Source of the DNA: Lucinisca nassula | Taxonomy: Eukaryota > Mollusca > Bivalvia > Lucinida > Lucinidae | Reading direction: 5' to 3' | Assembly (NCBI GenBank): GCA_963580285.1 | Contig: OY757026.1 | Location: 68,697,396 to 68,761,395 of the forward strand | DNA length: 64,000 nucleotides | The notes under the pieces: model-generated | Told to the model about the DNA's origin: nothing | Databases searched by the model: none | What the model saw: the letters and a program-made list of their open reading frames with translations, nothing else | Shown here: positions 12,201-21,200 of the stretch, piece after piece | How the letters are laid out: each line of letters begins with the position of its first letter | Position numbering within the stretch: the first letter of the stretch is position 1 | Program-made: the position numbers and the translations under genes

Positions 12201-15200
12201 TTAGAGTAAAGTCTAACGTAAACCTATTGAAAAAAATGTATTTAATACTTTCATGATCGCATCGAGTCATGAGATTTTCCGAGACGTCGAGTGACGCCAG
12301 TTTAAATCATGGTTCTCTCTGTTGGTGACGTCAACGCTGTTCCGCTCTTAGTAGTAATGTTTTTCAGCATTGAAAGTTTGCTCTATAAGCATTTTTTCGC
12401 CCAGTGATGAGGGGTGAAGAATGTAAATATAAAAAAATAAACTTAATTTTTCTGCTTTTCTTAAAAGTATGAACGGCAGCGGGTCGCATGCAAAGTAAAA
12501 CTTTGATAGCAATCCACTGCGTTCATACTCTTATGAACAGCAGAAAAATAAAATTCATTTCTTAAAAAAATGGACATCTTAGCGACGTCACTGTTTCTTA
12601 CACGCTGTTCCATGAAATATAGATATTTTTCAGTCACTGTTTCAAACAGTGAAAAACTACTTTTATTTTCACTGTTTGAAAAGCAAATTGTTCGATTCAA
12701 TGGCTGAACTGAGTTTGCACTGCAATCAAGATTCCCAGTAAATAATATTTTACACGAAACATCAATGTCTAATTGGCAGAATTAGAGAATATTGGTACAG
12801 AACAATTTGATTTAGACAAACTTCCGTTATATAACAAGATACAGAGATGCCCCGCATAATCAAACGGCGATAATCGGGGCAAGCTTTTCTATTTGAATCT
12901 CCCACTCGAATAATCAAAGCACTGAGAGTACTGGTGGGTCGATTGTCTCTGGGTGTAGTTAGGAAAAATGGGCCTGAGCGTGGACTGTTTCGTTTAACCC
13001 TTAAACTCCTTTACTGAAAGCAAACCGTGTAGACCCTGATCAGACACTGCGTTTTTCGGTGCCTGATCCTCAAATCCCTATACTCTAAGCAAGCAGTGAA
13101 GACTCTGATCAGACGCCGCGTTCTGCGGCGTCTGATCTGGGTCTACACTGTTTGCCTAGCCCAACCCATGATTCCAGCCCAGATTTTACAGTTAACCTTT
13201 TGAGTAAACACGCTGACCTCACTGCGATAAAATTCTATAAATAATCTGCGTGGATTCCTACAAATCAGTGATGAGAGCCTTTTCGCGCGCTTTTGATTGA
13301 TTGGTCAATAATGGTCATGTGGTTATCTCCGCGTTGGTCACGTGGACATTTGCAAGAATCGACTTTCTACCGTATGGTACATTTGGGTCGATTGATAAAC
13401 AATCGACCCAAAAATGCTGATTGTTGCCTGATGCTCTGTCTCTTGTCGGGCCAACCGGAGACCAAGTGTTGGTTTTCTTTTGCTCCAGCATTTCAGTTCA
13501 TCTCTATATGCGTTTGATTTTATGTTCTCGAAGATTTTGCACTGATGAGTAAGGCTGACACGATTAATCATATAATCGATTGATCGATCGATAAATTCAA
13601 CAAAAATGATAATCATTTCTGATTTGCTTTTAATCGATTGCTTGATAGGTACAATTTACTACCGAAAGTTATGCCTAAAATAGCTCGATGAGTGGCAAAC
13701 AGTGCAGACCCTGATGAGACGCCGCATTCTGCGGCGTCTCATCTGGGTCTACACTGTTTGCTCAGGCCTGTCTGTTCAAATATACATATGATAAAGTGCA
13801 ACATATGGTTAGAGTCATGCTCAGAAGAAAGCCAGACAGGTAAAATGATGACAAAAACATTAGCGATTATTAATCGACTATCGATCGAAATGGCAGGACT
13901 GATAATCGATTATCTTTTCAACTCCGATTAGCCAGCCCTACTGATGAGTTAGAAATCCTCCATGCGGATTGAACAAATTATTTGTCTAAACCACGACAGA
14001 AACAAGGGAGAGAATTGTGGCCATGCCAAATCGATTTAAACCCTCCAGTAAAAAAATTGTCATTGACCGTTCCGAGGCTTTTTTCTGGTGTGGTTTATTA
14101 TTGTTATAGTTCATCTTAACGTCTGACTGGTGATCAGGAGGACGCGGGTTCGATACCTGCCGGGCAACATTCTTTCGTGGAGGTTGATCATAAAATCTTT
14201 TCTACATTCATTCTCTCCCTTCCGCGGGCAGTTGGCAGTTTTTGATGAAAAAATGTGCACTGTACTGGTTAACCGCTTACGTATAAGCCTGTCTGGAAAA
14301 GTGTCGATAGGTAAACTGACCGGCTCAAAAATGACATAAAATAGTGTTGACTGGGCCGTTAAACTCCAATACAAACGAACAAACAAACATACATTTTACT
14401 AACCGTTCCAAGGCGATTTTTTCTGTTGTGGTTTATAATTGTTACAGTCCATCTTTTGCAAGCATGTTTTGCTAACATCTTTTAATTATGGGGAGCTGTT
14501 TGGTCATTTTGTTGGACAGTAACTGTCCTTATGCCTTTCCACTAGTGGCCTTTTCAATATGGTGAAGTTGTTTTATGTTGGCGTTTCGTTCCCTTTCGTG
14601 TCTTATTGGATGTATGAGGTACATGTAATTGTATAGATTCCTGATCATTGTAGATATATTTTGTGAAATATGCGCGTATAATTTGAATCAAACACCAACA
14701 TCTACAGAAAAATGCCGCTATTAAGACCACCTAAAATTAAGAGTAATTCTCCATTAAAAAGCTTATTTAGAAGGATGCAGTTATTCTTTCTTCGTATTTT
14801 CTGTACAAAATGTCCTCTTTTCAGGGACCACCTTTGGGACTGTTCAAAAGTGGTCTTAAAGACCACTTTTGAACAGTTCCAAATGTGGTCTGAATACAGG
14901 AATTTACTGCGCTTTAGTTTTCGGCAAAGTAACAATACTTTCCTTTTCAAGCCAATTCATGCACAGCTAAACCCCTTTATAGCGCTATTCAATGTAACTT
15001 GGTTTGGATATAACCGTCACGGCTTAAAGCTGTATTCAGAATAAATAGATTACAGTAAAATTCCGATATTAAGACCACCTTTGGGACTGTTCAAAAGTGG
15101 TCTTTAAGACCACTTTTGAACAGTACCAAAGGTGGTCTCTGACCAGAGGACACTAAATGCAGAAAACACAAACAAAGAATAACTGAAACATTTTATATAT

Positions 15201-18200
15201 GTTTTTTTTTTATGAAGAATTAGACTCAATTTTTGGTGGTCTTAATATCGGAATTTTACTGTATAATTTGTAAACAGAAAATTGACCACAATTAATTATT
15301 ACATTTTTGTTTGGATAAAGTCCGTGAAATGAACGCCCCACCAAACCCCACTTTATATAAAGAAAACTGGGGTTTACAGGGGTATAAATATTTTTTCTTA
15401 CTTCTTCTCCAAGACATAGGTTGTGGGTACTCGATTCTCACGAGCAATCGCAACCTATGTTTGCAGTATAAAGAAGAAAATTATCACTGATTTTCATCAG
15501 AAAAGTAGCCCTTTTGGAGATATGGAAAAAATGCACTATGTCGCACGGGTGTGTTATCGTAATGTGAACTTGGTATCCAACAAAGTATATGTTTGAATCC
15601 CAAAATGAAACTTTTTAAGGGGAATGGGAACACCTGGTAGCTTTATCCGCCATTTTTCAAAGGGTGGCAACTTTCGTGACTTCCTGTTCGCTTTTCTATA
15701 AGCCCTGTCCCACTGACATTTCGATAACAAACCCGTGCAACATAGTGCATTTTTTCACATCTCCAAAATGGCTACTTTTCTGTTGAAATGTCGTGATATT
15801 TGTCTTATTTATACTGAAAACATAGGTTTTGGGTGCTCGTTAGAACCGCCTCGATGAGGCGGTTCTAACGAGTACCCACAACCTAGTCTTTGAGCAGAAA
15901 TGAGAAAAATAATGTATACCCCTGTAAACCCCAGTTTTCTTCAGAAAAGTAGTCATTTTGGAGATTTGAAAAAATGCACTATGTCGCTCTATATAAAGTG
16001 GGGTTTAGTGGGGTGCTCATTTCACGGACTTGTTCACGTGATGAAAGGAGTTGACCCCTATTGATATAGGAGATATAAATACTTTTTGCAGGAGTTGCCT
16101 CTTCTGAAGGTGTTTCAATTCCTCTTTAAGATGACGTTTGTATTTATTTTCAGAGAGGGCGTGACCATGGCGTACCATCGTACAATGCTTTCAGAGCATT
16201 TTGTGGTCTTTCACAGTTGCCTACCAAGTGGGAAGAAGTAGCTAATGGTGGACTTGTACACCATTCAGATCAGCTTGTGGACCTGCTCAAAGTTTACGCG
16301 TACGTATAGGCTAGATCTTCAACCATACGCATAGTAATTATTGCATGCCAGATAAGGAAATCCTCGAGTTTACGCTTGCATACAAATGCTTATCCTACCC
16401 AGGTTATCCTGTCCAGGTTCAGAATAAAAATTGAATATTCTCGCATGTTGAATATGTAGGCCTTCCGATTTAAGGAGAACCTGACCTGACCTGTGAGACC
16501 TGACAAAATTTTCCGCCATTTTTCAAAGGGAGACAATTTTCGGGACTTCCTGTTCATTTTTCTGTAAGCCCTGTCCCACCGAAAAGGGATCTTCTCTTAA
16601 ACGGAAAAAATACTCCTTATGAGCAAATTCTTTCCTTTAAGAGTTGACCCCTATTGGCATGGGGAGCAAAAATACTTTTGCAGGAGTTGCCTCCACTGAA
16701 TGTATATCCATTCCCCTTAATAAATGGTCAGTTTCTCCTTTAACATGCTGTTCACTGTTTTGCTTAACGGCTTGAGAGGTCGAAACGGGCACATTACGCA
16801 AACACGCCTATACAAATACATTGCCACCTTTATCGCCGAAAAAATGAAAATTTTATGATGAAAAATTGTGATAATTTTCTAATTTCTGCTCAAAATATAG
16901 ATTGTGGGCACTTGTTAAAACCGCCTCATCGAGGCGGTTCTAACGAGTACCCTCAATCTTTATTTCAGAGCAGAAATAGGAAAAATAAGGCATACCCCCC
17001 CAAACCCCCTTTTTACTATATTAAAGTGGGATTCAAGGGGGGTCAAAATTAAATAGGCGTGTTTTCGTGATGATACGAAAAATCTTCTAGGTTGACTGTG
17101 AGGCTCGATTTGACCTACATGGTATTGGCTGGGCTGTTACATTCTACAACCATACAAAAATAGACAGCTGTAAATAGACATATCTTTGTACAGAGGACTC
17201 TCGTTGTAAAGACAGTGCTTGTTTCCATTTCTTTTTTTTTTTACGATTTTACTTTTTAAATAATTTGCCACACACTAAGTGCCGCGCGGCGTCTGCCATC
17301 TGTTATGTTACATGTACACACATATACCTTTATCAACTAGAAAGCAGTATTTCACAGCTTTACAAAAAAGTTGATACTTAAGAAAACAACAACAACAACA
17401 ACCAAAAAAAAAAAAAAAAAATAAATAAAAAAAGCAAAGAAAAAAACTCTGGTGTGCCTGCATCTATCCCTCTCTCCACTCTCTTCTCTTCTTCTCCCCA
17501 AATAGTTTTGTAATAGTATTAAATACTCAAACATTAGAACTCATAATTAGTTTATGTATACCGAGTTGCTTATTCATTTGTATTTGTATTGTATGAACAT
17601 TTACTATTTATTCTAAATAATAAAAAGCCCCCCCCCCCCCGTCATGTATGTATGAACATTTACTATTTATTCTAAATAATAAAAAGCCCCCCCCCCCCGT
17701 CAAAAAATGCCGTTATATAGAACCCTTAAAAGGAGTTTTGAGGTAAAGCGTCCCCGTCAACACTATTTAGATCATTTTGGAGACGTTGCTTCCAACTTTG
17801 TGGAACTTATACCCGACATTGAGGTGAAACGACATCTAAATACTTGCCGCCCAATGAAACTAGAAGGGTTTATATACATGGGCGAGCCGACTCGCACCAC
17901 TCTGCCTGGGTAGGCTTAGACCTAGGGAGTTTACCAGTACTCATGTGCGGTCGGTTTCAGCTCTGCGTAGAAACACCATGCTGCCCAATCTGTTTCTCCA
18001 ATTATAATATTAGCCCCGATGGGCGGGGGCAAACTTATAAGGAGTAGTATAATACGTAATAAACGGTCCTTTTTCTCCGAGGAATAAAGGGTGCGGACAT
18101 TTGTTAGTATCGCCGAGGCAATTCTAACAAATATCCACAACATTTGTTTTTGTCAATGGACTACTTAATACCATAATCATTAATCCGTCTCGTTTGAGTT

Positions 18201-21200
18201 TTACGTCCCACCAAAAGCTAAGGTCATACGGAGACGGGACGTCGGTTTAAAGACTCATCCGAAAGTCTGGCGAAGCCGGGAGCGATCCTGCGACCCATGG
18301 TTTACAAGGCGAGTAGCGTTACCACTACACCACAGAGGCTTTTATATCGAATGCCTGTATAAAGAGGGTTGATTGTATAATGAATAAGCTTTATTTGTTG
18401 CTTACAGGTCTCCACAGGACATCGATCTTTTTACTGGTGCACTGACTGAGTCGCCATCTACCGGCGGTAATTTAGGGCCAACACTGGACTGTATCATTGG
18501 AGACCAATTTATGAAACTAAAATATGGTGATCGATTTTGGTACCAGAATCCAGATACTGGCTTTAGCCCAGGTAAGTTTTGATTTGTAGAATCCATCTTC
18601 TCATTTGTTTGATTGTTGGACACAAGGAGCTTAAGACGATGGACAATTGTTCTTGTAGCATCACGAAAACAGGCCTATATCATTTTGACCCCCTTGAACC
18701 CCACTTTTATATAGTAAAACTGGGGTTTCCGGGGGTATACTTTATTCTTCTTATTTCTGCTCTAAAGTATGGATTGAGGGTAGTCGTTAGAACCGCCTCG
18801 ATGAGGCGGTTCTAACGAGTGCCCACAATCTATAATTTGAGCAGAAATAAGAAAAATATCACAATTTTTCATCTTAAAAATTTCATTTTTTTCGGCGATA
18901 AAGGTGGCAATGTATTTGTATAGGCGTGTTAGCGTAATGTGTGCTTATTTCGTCAATATTTTTTTGTTTTGGTTTTCAATATTATTTCACATCGTTAAAC
19001 AGAGGTGCGTAAAACTGAGTACAGAAAGTGTTTGCTTCACAAGCATGTGCGCTACCATGTCCGGGCCAGCTGTCTAAGCAAACAGTGGAGATCCACGTCA
19101 GACTGCTCCAGTCTTTACGCTCTCAGGGTTTACACTGTTTGCAATTCTTTTGGCATTTTTGGACTCCTTGCTGGATTGGGAAACGCTAAAATTTTAGAAT
19201 TACAGTAGATCCTTAAGGTGTTTGAATCTTTGGTATTTTTACTGTATTTAAAGAGAGATAAGGGTAAGACTGATTCAAGAAGGGCGGTTGTCAGCTTCTG
19301 GCAAAAGAATGTGTGAAAGAATTGGCACGCTACAGGTTAACATCCTATAAATATGTCTTCCGGAGAAAATTGTGGTTAGGTATACTTACCGGCTTGACAT
19401 GATCTAATTAGTGTTGACTGGGCCAGTAAAATCTAAACAAACAAACAAAAACGGTTTAGGGAATGCTTGGTTAACACATCTAATATTGGAAACCTCAAAA
19501 CGTGGTACTGACAAGCAGTGTAGGCCCAGATCAGTCTCCACAGAAGGACCTTCGTTGTTTGCAGAATGTTCTTAAATCACTAGACTTGGCAACCCTTAAT
19601 TTAGAAATGGACTCCTGCCAAATATAAAATGTAAGATTCCATTCTGTACAAAACGGATTAATGTAGTTTATATTGTGACTCAGATGTATGAATACGGTGA
19701 AATTTTCTATATTAAGACCCCTGTGGGACGGTTCAAAAGTGGTTCCACCTTTGGGACTGTTCAAAAGTGGTCTTTAAGACCAGTTCAAAAGTGGTCTTTA
19801 AGACCACTTTTAAACAGTCCCAAACGTGGTCTCTGACTAGAGGACACTGTATGCAGAAAACACAAAGAAAGAATAACTGTAACCTACCAAATAAGCTTTT
19901 AATAGCAGAATTAGTCTTAATTTTAGATGGTCTTAATTTGTTTGTTTTGTTTGATTTGAGGTTTAACGTCCCCGTCAACAATGTATAAGTCATTTTGGAG
20001 ACGTCGCTTCCAATTTTATGGGACTTTTACCCGCCATTGAGATGGAATGACTTCTCAAGCCCTACCGCCCAGTGAAACCAATATGGTCTATAAGCATGGA
20101 CGACTCGCACCGCTTTGCCTAGGCAGGCTTATATCCTCAAAGCGGTTTACCTGTACTTGTGTGCGGTCGGTTTCAGCTCTGCGTGGAAGCATTATGCAGC
20201 CCATTTTTTTTATCTTCAAGGCCCGATGGGCTAGATGGTCTTAATACAGAGGACCTGCGATAGAACGACAGTGTTTGTTCCTATTATTGTGGCGTTATAA
20301 TGAATTTGTCGTTATAGAGAATCCCAGTTAGGATTATGATACTAAGGTTATAAAAGGTCTTTTCCACATCATTACTCCAAGAATAGAATCACTTCGATGA
20401 GGCAATTCTAACAAATGTCTATAACATTTGTTGCTTGGGATATTAAAATTCAAATTTTTTCATGACTATGGATTCGATTTGGACATTTCAAACCCGATGG
20501 AAGCCCAAGCCGCTCGGAATTGAGGCTAAACATTCATTCAATTGAAATTGTCGTTATAACGACTTTTGCCGTTATAACGAATGTCGTTATAACGCGGGTC
20601 CTCTGTAGAAGAATTTAACTTTATTTGTAATATTTGTAATTTCAGAACTTCAAGCCGAGATTGAGAAGGCATCCATGGCTAGAATACTCTGTGACAACTA
20701 TAACTTCGCAAGGGTCCATACTAATGCTTTCCTGAATGCAAACCTGTACGTATAATTAACCACTTTACCACTCTATGGGTTAAGTCACCAGACAACAAAG
20801 TATTCATATTTTTCGAGAAGACAGGACTTGACATCTCATGCAAATTCTCTCCTGTTCATGTTTTCTAATTTTCCCGAGAAAATAGGACTTGACATCTCAT
20901 GCAAATTGTCTCATATGAGACAATTTGCATTAGATGTCATTGCATGAGATGTCAAGCCAGGACTTGACACCTAATATGAGACAATTTGCATGTGCTGTCA
21001 ATTCCTGTTTTCTCGGGAAAAAATGAAACAACTTGCACGAGATGTCAAATCGTGTTTTCTTGGGAGAATATGAGACAATTTGCATGATATGTCAAACCTT
21101 GTTTTATCGGGAAACTAGGAGACAATTTGCATGAGATATCAAGTCCTGTTTTCTTGAAAAAAAAAAATATTTCAAAATGTCGCCTGCTGAAACTTGAAAA

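Larger units (their letters stand above)
13405..14660 (+). mobile_element. Diverged PLE tail split by a hAT-like MITE and a SINE
   Basis: Tail pieces 13405-13549, 13941-14117 and 14396-14660 together follow the PLE tail (TGATGCTCTGTCTC, CTCCAGCATTTCAG, AACAAATTATTTGTC, TAACTGTCCTTATG, GATTCCTGATCATTG). The inserts are M7 (13550-13940, 8-bp target duplication CTGATGAG) and SINE S4 (14118-14395). Confidence 0.8.
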
